64,000 nucleotides of DNA, taken from NCBI GenBank assembly GCA_024233875.1, contig JACKPB010000007.1, forward strand, positions 182,141 through 246,140, in the 5' to 3' direction. The notes below the pieces were generated by a model. That model did not search any database. It was given only the letters and a program-made list of their open reading frames with translations, and was not told the DNA's origin. This document shows positions 53,342 to 61,438 of this stretch, piece after piece (the stretch's first letter is position 1; each line of letters starts with the position of its first letter). Source of the DNA: Leptospiraceae bacterium. Its GTDB lineage: Bacteria; Spirochaetota; Leptospiria; Leptospirales; Leptospiraceae. Position numbers and translations under genes: made by a program.

Positions 53342-53554
53342 ATGAAAGCTATCCTTCTCTCTACCCTAACCTGTCCGGAATGCGGCCACCAAAAAGAAGA
53401 AACTATGCCTAAAGATTCCTGTCTTTATTTTTATGAATGTTCAAATTGCAAAACCAGATTGAATCCAAATCAGGGTGACTGTTGTGTCTTCTGTAGTTAT
53501 GGAAGCGTCCCCTGTCCACCCATTCAATCCGATAGAGGTTGTGTTGATGTTTGA
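53342..53554 (+). CDS. GDCCVxC-domain Cys-rich small protein
   Basis: 70 aa with ten Cys: LTCPECGHQKEE, SCLYFYECSNCKTRL and the signature GDCCVFCSYGSVPCPP. This family occurs near mercury, arsenic and selenium genes; some members carry selenocysteine at the last motif position, here an ordinary Cys. Likely binds a soft metal or metalloid. It overlaps the permease gene by eight bases. Confidence 0.88.
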   Translation: MKAILLSTLTCPECGHQKEETMPKDSCLYFYECSNCKTRLNPNQGDCCVFCSYGSVPCPPIQSDRGCVDV

Positions 53555-54527
53555 TTGGATTCAGTTCTTTTCAGATTGGTTGGTCTTTCAAATAATCGGA
53601 ATGACTTCCAATTCAAAATTAGGAAGTGCACTGAACTTTTTTGTCTATGATACCCTAAAGATATTAATTCTATTATTCATTATATCCTTTCTTATGGGCA
53701 TAGTAAATGCTTACTTTCCTATAGATCGAATTAAAAATTTCCTATCCAGAAACAAATTGTTTGGTTTGGAGTACTTACTTGCTTCCTTATTTGGGGCAGT
53801 CACTCCATTTTGCTCCTGTTCTTCAGTTCCCTTGTTTATAGGATTTGTAAAAGGAGGAATTCCGCTCGGAGTGACCTTCTCTTTTTTAATAACGTCACCA
53901 TTGGTCAACGAAGTAGCTGTTGCCATATTCCTTGGAATGTTTGGACTCAAAACTACTCTTATTTACATTCTCACAGGAATCCTCTTAGGAGTGATCAGCG
54001 GAATGATTCTAGGAAGATTAAACCTGGAGCATCTTCTCACTGATTGGGTGAAACAGATCTGGGAGAAATCAGAATCAGAAAGTGAAATCTTTCTATTAGA
54101 GAATAAACCTTTTTTAGATAGAATTCCGGAGATCTTCAGAGAATCAGTTGGAATTGTTAAGAATGTAGTACTTTATGTACTTCTCGGCATTGCAATCGGA
54201 GCCGGAATCCATGGCTACATACCCAATGGCTTTTTTGAAGATTGGATAGGCAATTCAAACTGGTATTCCGTGCCCTTGGCTGTTGTCCTCGGAGTTCCCA
54301 TGTATGCCAATGCCACAGGAATCATACCCGTAATTCAGGTTTTTGTAGAAAAAGGAATTCCTATCGGAACATCGCTTGCATTCATGATGGCTGTAGTGGG
54401 TCTCTCCCTACCTGAGGCTACCCTATTAAAAAAAGTAATGAGCCTTAGATTGATTCTTATCTTTTTCGGTGTAGTCTCCATTTGTATTGTCTTATCGGGA
54501 TATCTATTCAATCTGATTCTGATCTAA
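53547..54527 (+). CDS. DUF318/ArsP-type permease
   Basis: About eight membrane helices with two repeats of the family pattern: AVTPFCSCSSVPLFIGFVKGGIPLGVTFSFLITSPLVNE and VPMYANATGIIPVIQVFVEKGIPIGTSLAFMM. ArsP-like members export trivalent organoarsenicals; others accompany mercury or other thiol-reactive metals. ATG 53547, with GAGG upstream, overlaps the GDCCVxC stop; the in-frame extension to 53475 lies inside that gene. No arsB or acr3 is seen, so this is the only exporter. Confidence 0.88.
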   Translation: MFDWIQFFSDWLVFQIIGMTSNSKLGSALNFFVYDTLKILILLFIISFLMGIVNAYFPIDRIKNFLSRNKLFGLEYLLASLFGAVTPFCSCSSVPLFIGFVKGGIPLGVTFSFLITSPLVNEVAVAIFLGMFGLKTTLIYILTGILLGVISGMILGRLNLEHLLTDWVKQIWEKSESESEIFLLENKPFLDRIPEIFRESVGIVKNVVLYVLLGIAIGAGIHGYIPNGFFEDWIGNSNWYSVPLAVVLGVPMYANATGIIPVIQVFVEKGIPIGTSLAFMMAVVGLSLPEATLLKKVMSLRLILIFFGVVSICIVLSGYLFNLILI

Positions 54528-54529
54528 TT

Positions 54530-54666
54530 TATTCGCTCACTATTCGAAGGGTGAGGTAAATCAAGGGGAGCCTTTCGGCAATGGTTCAACCGGGTCCACC
54601 CACCAAGGACTCATCGTCCCCAAACCTCTATTTTTATTGATCTATTAGTAAAATATGATTTTGTAT
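54530..54666 (-). repeat. family B hairpin repeat, copy B5, with empty MITE site
   Basis: Reverse family B unit (CACTATTCGAAGGGTGAG; AAGGGGAGCCTTTCGGCAA; ACTCATCGTCCCCAAACC). At 54641-54655 it reads CTATTAGTAAAAT, exactly the sequence that flanks element C1 with one AGT, hence an uninterrupted site. The composite resumes at 54869 after two A copies and ends TTACGTAAGCTGAGTT at 54901-54916. Confidence 0.7.
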
Positions 54667-54868
54667 ATACCGATTCTCATATACCAATTCTCATAAATAA
54701 TTACACATTCTCTTTTACGGTATGTAGCCATTTTATAGCTGATTTCTTGATGAATGAGTAAATACTTTTGAAAATGACTATAAGTAATTACACTTTTTCT
54801 ATTGCGGTATTTAGACATTTTATAGCAAATTTCTCTATGAATGAGTAAATATTTTTGAAAATGACTAT
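54667..54868 (-). repeat. two head-to-tail family A repeats (A7, A8) nested in a B element
   Basis: Cores at 54725-54780 (TAGCCATTTT ... AAAATGACTA) and 54812-54867 (TAGACATTTT ... AAAATGACTA), both reverse. They interrupt the sequence TTGTAT / TAAAAAAATTAAAATG that is continuous at 48898 and 5220, so they arrived after the B composite. Confidence 0.75.
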
Positions 54869-54978
54869 AAAAAAATTAAAATGTTTTGAAGAATAAAAAA
54901 TTACGTAAGCTGAGTTATTACTCCATACTTTCATTTTTTTTTCTTGGAATTCAATCTACATTTTGAGAAGATAATCAA

Positions 54979-55893
54979 ATGAATCATCAGCATCATAATC
55001 ACAACCACGATCATTCCGGAGATGTAAGAAATATCAATAATGCATTTCTTCTCGGGATCGGTTTGAATATCGGTTTTGTACTTCTGGAAGCCGGTGCCGG
55101 TTTTTATTTGAATTCTATGGCTTTGATTTCTGATGCGGGCCACAATCTCACAGATGTAGCCAGTCTACTCTTAGCACTCCTGGCTTTCCGTTTGGCAAAA
55201 GTTCGTCCCGACAGTAAGTACACTTATGGTTATAGAAAATCTACAATTCTAATCTCTCTTTTGAATTCCGTATTTCTTATGGTAGCTGTGGGCGGTATCG
55301 TCTGGGAGAGCATTGAAAGACTCCAAAATCCCGAACCTCTACAGGGACTTGCGATTGCCGGGATAGCCGGGATGGGGATACTCATCAATGGATTTACAGC
55401 ATGGCTATTTTTGAAAGATAAAGATAGAGATCTGAATATAAAAGGAGCCTATCTGCACATGGCCGCCGATACCCTGGTTTCGTTGGGTGTATTGCTGGCA
55501 GGAATATTGATCCTCTACACAAATTGGTATTGGTTGGATGGGTTGATAAGTATAGTCATAGCTATTGTGATCTTACTCAGTTCTATCGGATTGTTACGGG
55601 ATAGCTTCAATCTTTCTATCGACGCTGTACCTGAAGGAATCGAAAGTGATACCATAAAAGATGAGATTTCGAAAGTACCCGGAGTACTAGAGGTTCATCA
55701 TATACATATCTGGGCAATCAGTACTACATTGAATGCTTTGACTGCCCACATAAAGATTGATGAGGGACTGAATTCAGGAGAAATGATTCAAATCAAGAAA
55801 AACATCCGCCACAAACTTCTGCATCACAATATCTCCCACTCCACCCTGGAATTTGAATTTCAGGACGAAAACTGCGAACCGGAGGAAGTGTGA
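54979..55893 (+). CDS. cation diffusion facilitator metal exporter (CzcD/ZitB-like)
   Basis: 304 aa: His-rich N-terminus (HQHHNHNHDH), six membrane helices with the metal sites SDAGHNLTD and HMAADTLVS, and a cytoplasmic ferredoxin-like C-terminus (VPGVLEVHHIHIW). Exports Zn2+, Co2+ or Cd2+ by proton antiport. GAGAAG lies close before the ATG. The gene is bracketed by two 39-base direct repeats (54878 and 55940, 35 identical), the terminal part of the B composite. Confidence 0.92.
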   Translation: MNHQHHNHNHDHSGDVRNINNAFLLGIGLNIGFVLLEAGAGFYLNSMALISDAGHNLTDVASLLLALLAFRLAKVRPDSKYTYGYRKSTILISLLNSVFLMVAVGGIVWESIERLQNPEPLQGLAIAGIAGMGILINGFTAWLFLKDKDRDLNIKGAYLHMAADTLVSLGVLLAGILILYTNWYWLDGLISIVIAIVILLSSIGLLRDSFNLSIDAVPEGIESDTIKDEISKVPGVLEVHHIHIWAISTTLNALTAHIKIDEGLNSGEMIQIKKNIRHKLLHHNISHSTLEFEFQDENCEPEEV

Positions 55894-55939
55894 TCCTATG
55901 ATTTTTCACTTACAAAGGTCAATTAGATCTCGATAAAAG

Positions 55940-55978
55940 AAAATGTTTAGAAGAATAAAAAATTGCGTAAGGTGAATT
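55940..55978 (+). repeat. solo B-composite terminus before crtI-like gene
   Basis: AAAATGTTTAGAAGAATAAA followed by TTGCGTAAGGTGAATT; 35 of 39 bases match 54878-54916 on the other side of the CDF gene. It sits five bases before the next ATG and so replaces the usual SD region there. Confidence 0.65.
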
Positions 55979-55983
55979 AGATT

Positions 55984-57474
55984 ATGAATTCCCATTCAAA
56001 TCAAACAGATTTTGACTATGCAGTCATCGGTGCCGGCTATGCAGGAGTTTCTATAGCGGCTCTACTTCAAAAAGACGGTAGAAAAGTCGCTCTATTTGAT
56101 TCTCATTCTACGATAGGTGGGTGTGCGGGATACTACAAAAGAAAGAAATTCTTCTTTGATGCCGGAGCTACGACATTCAGCGCCATGGCTCCCCACGAAC
56201 CTGTAGGCAAAGTTTTTTCTCTATTGAATATCAAACCAAATTTAATTCGTCTCGATCCGGGAATGATCATCCTTCTGAATGATAAGGAATTGATTCGATA
56301 TTCGAATCCAGATCAATGGATGGAAAGTACCACTAATTTTTTTCAAAATTCTCAAAAGAGCCAGGAATCATTTTGGAAACATATGGACGTTCTGAATCGA
56401 AGAGCCTTTGAATTTCTTGACATTCCAAACTTTCTACCCATCCGATCTTTAAATGATATCTTCCATTCCCTAAATATCAAAAACCTCAACTATCTATCCC
56501 TAATTCCATCCTTGTTCAGAAGTTTGAAATCGTATCTCAATCCTTCCTTAGTTTCTGATGAACTTTTCTATAGATTTCTAACAGAACAATTGATGATCAC
56601 GACCCAAACAGGTCCCGAACATGCTCCCCTTCTCACCTCTGCTATGGGCTTGAGCTATCCTTCCTCCACCTATTATCCGATAGGCGGAATGAGTAAACCC
56701 GCACTGAAAATCTTAGAAAAATTTCAAAATGATGGAGGATTGTTTCTGAAACGAACCCAAATTCGAAACATCTCTCATGACAATCAAATTTATAAATTGG
56801 AGTCAGATTCAAATAGTTTCTTATCCAAAGGAATTGTCTCTACCCTTCCCATTTGGAATATGAAGAATATTACAGATGGAAAAATTCAAGCGTACTACAC
56901 AAGGTTTACAAAAAAATACCCGCAGGGTCCCGCAGCCTTCACAGTTTACTTCGGAGTTCAAACCAAAATAGAACTCAAAACCTGCTACTATCAAATTCAT
57001 CTCAGAGAGAAAATTCCATTTACCTCAGCCGGGGCTATTTTTGTTAGCTTTTCCCACCCTGATGATTTAGAGAAGGCACCGGAGGGATTCCGAACTGTTA
57101 CCATCTCCATCCACACAGAATCAGAATACTTTCTTAGGATTTCAAAGGAAGAATATCAGAAGAGAAAAGAAGAGGTCAAACTAGCGATTCTCAAAGAATT
57201 TGATTTCCACTTTCCTGATCTGGCTTCGGAAGAAAAATTATTTCTGGAAGCAGGAACTCCCTCTACCTTCGAAGACTATACAGGTAGGATGGAAGGAAGA
57301 GTGGGTGGGATTGCTCACTCAGTCCGTCCTTCTTTACTCTCTCTTTTTCCGAACCGACTTCCCTTTCCTAAATTTTATCAGGGAGGAGACACAGCCTTTC
57401 CGGGTCAGGGAATTCCCGCAGTATTGCAGGGTAGTCTTCAAATATATAGAAACATCAACTATTATGATAACTAA
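55984..57474 (+). CDS. CrtI-family FAD-dependent desaturase/isomerase-like oxidoreductase
   Basis: 496 aa with the FAD motif DFDYAVIGAGYAGVSIAALLQKDGRKVALFDSHSTIGGCAG, a FDAGATTFS loop, STYYPIGGMSKPALKI and the C-terminal GGDTAFPGQGIPAVLQGSLQI of the phytoene desaturase/carotene isomerase family. Substrate uncertain (carotenoid or other polyene). No SD; the leader is a repeat terminus. It is followed after 14 bases by a lipoprotein gene with a good SD. Confidence 0.85.
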   Translation: MNSHSNQTDFDYAVIGAGYAGVSIAALLQKDGRKVALFDSHSTIGGCAGYYKRKKFFFDAGATTFSAMAPHEPVGKVFSLLNIKPNLIRLDPGMIILLNDKELIRYSNPDQWMESTTNFFQNSQKSQESFWKHMDVLNRRAFEFLDIPNFLPIRSLNDIFHSLNIKNLNYLSLIPSLFRSLKSYLNPSLVSDELFYRFLTEQLMITTQTGPEHAPLLTSAMGLSYPSSTYYPIGGMSKPALKILEKFQNDGGLFLKRTQIRNISHDNQIYKLESDSNSFLSKGIVSTLPIWNMKNITDGKIQAYYTRFTKKYPQGPAAFTVYFGVQTKIELKTCYYQIHLREKIPFTSAGAIFVSFSHPDDLEKAPEGFRTVTISIHTESEYFLRISKEEYQKRKEEVKLAILKEFDFHFPDLASEEKLFLEAGTPSTFEDYTGRMEGRVGGIAHSVRPSLLSLFPNRLPFPKFYQGGDTAFPGQGIPAVLQGSLQIYRNINYYDN

Positions 57475-57488
57475 GGAGATAGATTGAA

Positions 57489-58265
57489 ATGAGATTCTTT
57501 ATTCTCGGACTCATATGGATAAGCATTTTTTCTTCCTGCAAACTAGCAGATCTAAGAACGGATGAAGTTCGAAGTTTACCGGATGATTCGAATTCTTCCG
57601 GTGCTTTAGAAATCCTTTCTATTCTGAGTAAGGATCATAGCTTCACAGAATGGGAAAAATCTGAAAACTTAAAAATAATTCTGACGGATGAATGGTCCTC
57701 CAGTTTTATGAGATACTTTACCCCCCTCGATTCTAATTCAGAACAACTTTCCCTGGTTTTGAATCTAAAATCCGGAAGCATGAAAATAGAATTTTTAACC
57801 GGAAGTCAAAAAGGTAAAATATATTTATATGCTAAGAATACAGTTAGCAGTCAGGATGGAAGCAAACCTCCTACCTCAGCCAAACTTTATTTTGAATCTC
57901 TATCTCTTTATCTTCGATTGCCAATTCTTTTAGAGCGATTCAAACACATCCAAATCCTAAAAGACATTTTTCCCCTAAGAGGTAATAATTATAAAAGAAT
58001 CTTTGCTACTGATGGTTCCCTTCCTGCGAATTCAGATTCCGATCAATATATGTATTACATATCTGAAGAGAAGTACATTCATGCTATTGAGTTTACTTAT
58101 AGAAAAGTATTTGATAGTTATAGAGGATTTCTGGTATTCCAAAATTACAAAGAAATAAATAAGAAAAATTTTCCTTTCAGTATATCTATACGGGAAGATT
58201 TGGAAAATGAAAGTTTTGTTCATAATTTGAATATACAAACCATAGAAGTGATGGAAATTGAGTAA
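57489..58265 (+). CDS. putative lipoprotein, 258 aa
   Basis: AAGGAGA nine bases before the ATG. Signal RFFILGLIWISIFSSC predicts lipidation at Cys17. The mature part is a mixed beta-rich domain (ILTDEWSSSFMRYFTPLDSNSEQLSLVLNLKSGSMKIEFLTG) with no recognisable family. Its stop abuts the rsgA ATG with no gap, so it is likely co-transcribed with the CrtI-like and rsgA genes. Confidence 0.65.
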   Translation: MRFFILGLIWISIFSSCKLADLRTDEVRSLPDDSNSSGALEILSILSKDHSFTEWEKSENLKIILTDEWSSSFMRYFTPLDSNSEQLSLVLNLKSGSMKIEFLTGSQKGKIYLYAKNTVSSQDGSKPPTSAKLYFESLSLYLRLPILLERFKHIQILKDIFPLRGNNYKRIFATDGSLPANSDSDQYMYYISEEKYIHAIEFTYRKVFDSYRGFLVFQNYKEINKKNFPFSISIREDLENESFVHNLNIQTIEVMEIE

Positions 58266-59330
58266 ATGATTTCAGAAGAATTGGAAAATATTGGTTTTCA
58301 GGACTACTCACCCGAAGCGATCCCCGAAGAATTCAAAAACTTCGAAATTGGAAGGATCACTCATGTCCACAAAAATAGCTACACTCTTTCCGATGGGGTG
58401 AATGAATTTTATGCTGAGATTACAGGAACTATGCTCTATTCCTCCGAATCGGAACTCGATCTACCCGTTGTGGGGGACTTTGTTTTCTATCAAAAAGTGG
58501 ATGAGGATTTCTGTATCATTCAAAAGATTCTCAATAGAAAAAATCTTCTCAAACGTAAGAAATCAGGGATAGAAATCTCCTTTCAACCACTGGCTGCCAA
58601 TATAGACGTTGCCCTTCTCATTCAATCAATAGACAGGGATTTCAATTTGAATCGCCTGGAGAGATATTTGAGTTTGGTTGATGAATCAAGTATCACACCT
58701 ATTTTACTATTAAGTAAAATAGACCTGATCTCGGGAGAAGAATTAGAAGATAAGATATCTCTAATACACCAATCTCATCCTGATCTGAAACTTATTCCTT
58801 TTACCAATCAAGAGTTCAATGATGATTTTTATCAATACCTAACTCCTCAGAAAACATATATCTTACTCGGATCCTCAGGAGTCGGAAAGACAACCCTCCT
58901 GAACCATCTTATGGGATCAAACCAATATTTAACCGGGGAGATTAGCCAGAAATCCAAAAAAGGAAAACATCACACCAGCTCACGATATCTGGTCTCATTG
59001 AAGAACAAAGCGATTCTCATCGACACTCCCGGTTTGAGAGAACTAGCTCTTTTTGAAAATGACAGTGGGATAGAAAATGCATTCTCTTTGATTACAGGAC
59101 TCTCGGAGAAGTGTAAGTTTGCTAACTGCACCCATACAAATGAACCCGGGTGTGAAGTTCAGAAGTCTCTAAAAAATGGAAGCCTTGATGAAAGAATGTA
59201 TCAAAACTATCTTAAGATCCAAAAAGAAAACTTGTATTACAATTCTTCCAGCCTGGAAAAAAAAGAGAAAGATAAGAAACTGGGAAAACTGATCAAAGAA
59301 GTAAAAAGCACCAAACAGAGGTACAAGTAA
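58266..59330 (+). CDS. rsgA: ribosome small-subunit-dependent GTPase A
   Basis: Circularly permuted GTPase that helps mature the 30S subunit. Order OB domain, then G4 LLSKIDL, G1 LLGSSGVGKTTLLNHL (about residues 198-213), G3 IDTPGLREL, then the zinc-binding knuckle CKFANCTHTNEPGC with its Cys and His ligands. 354 aa fits. It begins right after the lipoprotein stop. Confidence 0.93.
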   Translation: MISEELENIGFQDYSPEAIPEEFKNFEIGRITHVHKNSYTLSDGVNEFYAEITGTMLYSSESELDLPVVGDFVFYQKVDEDFCIIQKILNRKNLLKRKKSGIEISFQPLAANIDVALLIQSIDRDFNLNRLERYLSLVDESSITPILLLSKIDLISGEELEDKISLIHQSHPDLKLIPFTNQEFNDDFYQYLTPQKTYILLGSSGVGKTTLLNHLMGSNQYLTGEISQKSKKGKHHTSSRYLVSLKNKAILIDTPGLRELALFENDSGIENAFSLITGLSEKCKFANCTHTNEPGCEVQKSLKNGSLDERMYQNYLKIQKENLYYNSSSLEKKEKDKKLGKLIKEVKSTKQRYK

Positions 59331-59342
59331 TTTCAAAAGGAA

Positions 59343-59370
59343 TCCAACAGTAGAAGTGTCTACTGTTGGA
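59343..59370. terminator. hairpin between rsgA and hsp20
   Basis: Perfect 12-bp stem TCCAACAGTAGA / TCTACTGTTGGA with loop AGTG, between convergent genes. No strong T-run on either side; it probably ends or protects both transcripts. Confidence 0.6.
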
Positions 59371-59380
59371 CTGATTCATT

Positions 59381-59884
59381 TCAATTGGTTCGAATGGGAA
59401 TTTTCTTCTGAGAGTTCGACGCTGTTTCCAATTTAGGAATAGTGATTTTCATTATTCCATTTTTGAAATGAGCATCAATTTTATTTTTATCTATCTCATC
59501 CGGTAATTGTATCGATCGATAGAAAGAACCATAGGAAGATTCCATAACATAATAATTCTCTCTTTCCTCTTTTTGTTCTGATTTTTTCTCCCCTTTGATA
59601 ATCAAAACATCATCTTTCAATTGGACATCGATTTCTTTCTCGTCAATACCCGGCAATTCTGCTTCGATTCGAATCTCCTTATCTGTTTCCGAAACATTGA
59701 TCCTGGGAGCAAATCGTCCCATAGACGTTTCCGAATACGGATCGGAAATATTCCAATCCTGAAAAAAACTTTGAAAAAGTTGGTTCATGTCTCTATGCAA
59801 TTCGTAAAAAGGATCTCGGTATGGATGGGAAACCTCAGTAGATTTCTTTTTAGAATTCCATGGAATCAGATTTCGTAAGTTCAT
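59381..59884 (-). CDS. Hsp20 small heat-shock protein
   Basis: 167 aa with an alpha-crystallin domain: FAPRINVSETDKEIRIEAELPGIDEKEIDVQLKDDVLIIKGEK and the AHFKNGIMKITIPK motif. Holds unfolding proteins. I start at ATG 59884 with AGGAG nine bases upstream; the in-frame ATG at 59908 lies inside the CIRCE operator and cannot be the start. Expression is under heat-shock repressor HrcA by that operator. Confidence 0.93.
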   Translation of the reverse strand: MNLRNLIPWNSKKKSTEVSHPYRDPFYELHRDMNQLFQSFFQDWNISDPYSETSMGRFAPRINVSETDKEIRIEAELPGIDEKEIDVQLKDDVLIIKGEKKSEQKEERENYYVMESSYGSFYRSIQLPDEIDKNKIDAHFKNGIMKITIPKLETASNSQKKIPIRTN

Positions 59885-59901
59885 ATCACTGTTCTCCTTT
59901 T

Positions 59902-59928
59902 TTAGCACTCTACAAATAAGAGTGCTAA
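59902..59928. promoter_or_regulatory. CIRCE operator of hsp20
   Basis: TTAGCACTC (59902-59910), nine bases, GAGTGCTAA (59920-59928): an exact match to the CIRCE consensus bound by HrcA. It lies 18 bases upstream of the hsp20 start, inside its leader or promoter. Confidence 0.95.
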
Positions 59929-59962
59929 AAAAGGAGATTTGTTCAAAATTTTTTTCCTAATT

Positions 59963-60820
59963 TTATTTTTTTTTGGTAGGAACCAAAACTAAATTTTCTA
60001 AAAAAACCTCAGGATCATAGTAGATGGACTCCACCCCGTTTCGGTTCTTAAGCAAAGCTTTCGATGGAAATAGATTCGCCAAACGTTTCCGAACTTCGAA
60101 ATGAAGGTGCGATCCTTCTTTGATTCCATTTCCCCCCATCATTGTATGAAATATACCATTCCCGTGACCTATAGCACCTATCTTCTCTCCTCCGGAAACA
60201 ACCTGGTTTTGTACTACAGTAATTTTCGATAAATGCGAGTAGAGAGTCCAAAATTTTTGAAATCCGGATCTAACCTCCGAATTTCTGAAAACAAACTTTT
60301 GTCCTACGGGAGATTCATGCTCTATAAGAATCGTCTTCCCCCATTTTTCGGCCTTCTGAGGATCAAATAGGTTAATGACTTTACCTTTATAAATGGAGTA
60401 GACATTCCTTCCGTATCCATAATTTTTTTCATCTTTTGATGGAGGATACAGACCGATCGATGTATCCAAAAGTCGGATTCCATTTCTATATAGATTGGTT
60501 TCTAAATAGATCTTGTATTCGGAATCTGAAAATAATTCTTTAGAGGGAAGATAGGATGTTTTTAACTTCAGAATGTTTTCCATATCTTGAATGGAATATG
60601 GATTGAGATAAATGTGTTTCGATTTCCAGGTCTCAATGTAATCGATTCCGGTATGGAAAGAACGACCAGAGTAAGAATGATAGTAGATCTTATCACAGAA
60701 ATGCTCCCCCGGATGAATGAGAAAATCTTCATCCACGGGTGAGTGAAGTACTTCTTCAGAAAAAAGAAACTGAGAGAATAGAAGATAGATAAATATAAAT
60801 ACTCTAAGTCTTCCCTTCAT
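59963..60820 (-). CDS. M23-family (LytM) peptidoglycan endopeptidase
   Basis: Signal peptide (RLRVFIFIYLLFSQFLFS) from ATG 60820. The zinc motifs are split along the chain: SFHTGIDYI (His and Asp) early, LYSHLSK and GSHLHFEVR (HxH) late, giving a complete M23 site with a ~150-residue insertion in between. Probably cleaves cross-bridges in the cell wall, or binds as a scaffold. An ATG at 60877 is in frame but would put 19 polar residues before the signal. Neither start has a clear SD. Confidence 0.85.
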   Translation of the reverse strand: MKGRLRVFIFIYLLFSQFLFSEEVLHSPVDEDFLIHPGEHFCDKIYYHSYSGRSFHTGIDYIETWKSKHIYLNPYSIQDMENILKLKTSYLPSKELFSDSEYKIYLETNLYRNGIRLLDTSIGLYPPSKDEKNYGYGRNVYSIYKGKVINLFDPQKAEKWGKTILIEHESPVGQKFVFRNSEVRSGFQKFWTLYSHLSKITVVQNQVVSGGEKIGAIGHGNGIFHTMMGGNGIKEGSHLHFEVRKRLANLFPSKALLKNRNGVESIYYDPEVFLENLVLVPTKKK

Positions 60821-60930
60821 TTTGTAAAATCTAAGGATATGTGAAAATTGAAATAGATTTTGAATTGACTTTTCCATTGAATCTGCATTCGGTCAGGTTC
60901 AAAATCTATTTTATTTTTAGAGTGCTCTCA

Positions 60931-61428
60931 TCAATTCATTTTGATTTCGGTCTTTGCTTTCCCATCAGAATAACCGGGAGTTGAAGTTTCCGGTTTGCCT
61001 TTGTTTTCAATCAACTCTAAATTGATCGGAACGGATATTGCTCTGGATGAAGAGGTTCCATTGATAACAATGTCCCCCAGGAAGGAAAGAATTCCCGAAT
61101 CACTGTCTTTGAGTCGAACTTCTATGGAACCGGTGAATTTCTCTCCCGATTTCTTAGGACCGGATTCAAAAACATTCTTCTTGCTCATGACAACCAAACC
61201 TTCCAAAACTTCAAACCTCACAATGATATTCTCACAGTCCTGATCGGGAACGGCTTCAAATTCGATAAGCCCATTCTCTCCCTTATTCAATTGCTTGGGA
61301 GCCGTCCAGGAAAGATTAAGAGGAGCGGTAGGTTTGCCATAATTGGGAGTGCTTCCTTTGACTTTTTCTGTATTTGAAGAGGTACAGTGAGACGTTAGTA
61401 GTATCAATAGTATCAATAAATATTTCAT
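60931..61428 (-). CDS. lipoprotein, 165 aa, beta-rich
   Basis: AAGGAG six bases before the ATG; signal LLILLILLTSHC predicts lipidation at Cys15. The mature part looks like a single Ig-type sandwich (PLNLSWTAPKQLNKGENGLIEFEAVPDQDCENIIVRFEVLEGL...FTGSIEVRLKDSDSGILSFLGDIVING). It starts ten bases after the metalloprotease stop and is its likely operon partner. Not recognised. Confidence 0.7.
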   Translation of the reverse strand: MKYLLILLILLTSHCTSSNTEKVKGSTPNYGKPTAPLNLSWTAPKQLNKGENGLIEFEAVPDQDCENIIVRFEVLEGLVVMSKKNVFESGPKKSGEKFTGSIEVRLKDSDSGILSFLGDIVINGTSSSRAISVPINLELIENKGKPETSTPGYSDGKAKTEIKMN

Positions 61429-61438
61429 TCTTTTCTCC

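Noticed and set aside
59885..59908. Upstream ATG for hsp20
   Set aside because: It falls inside the CIRCE operator; the ATG at 59884 has AGGAG upstream and begins the typical Hsp20 N-terminus.
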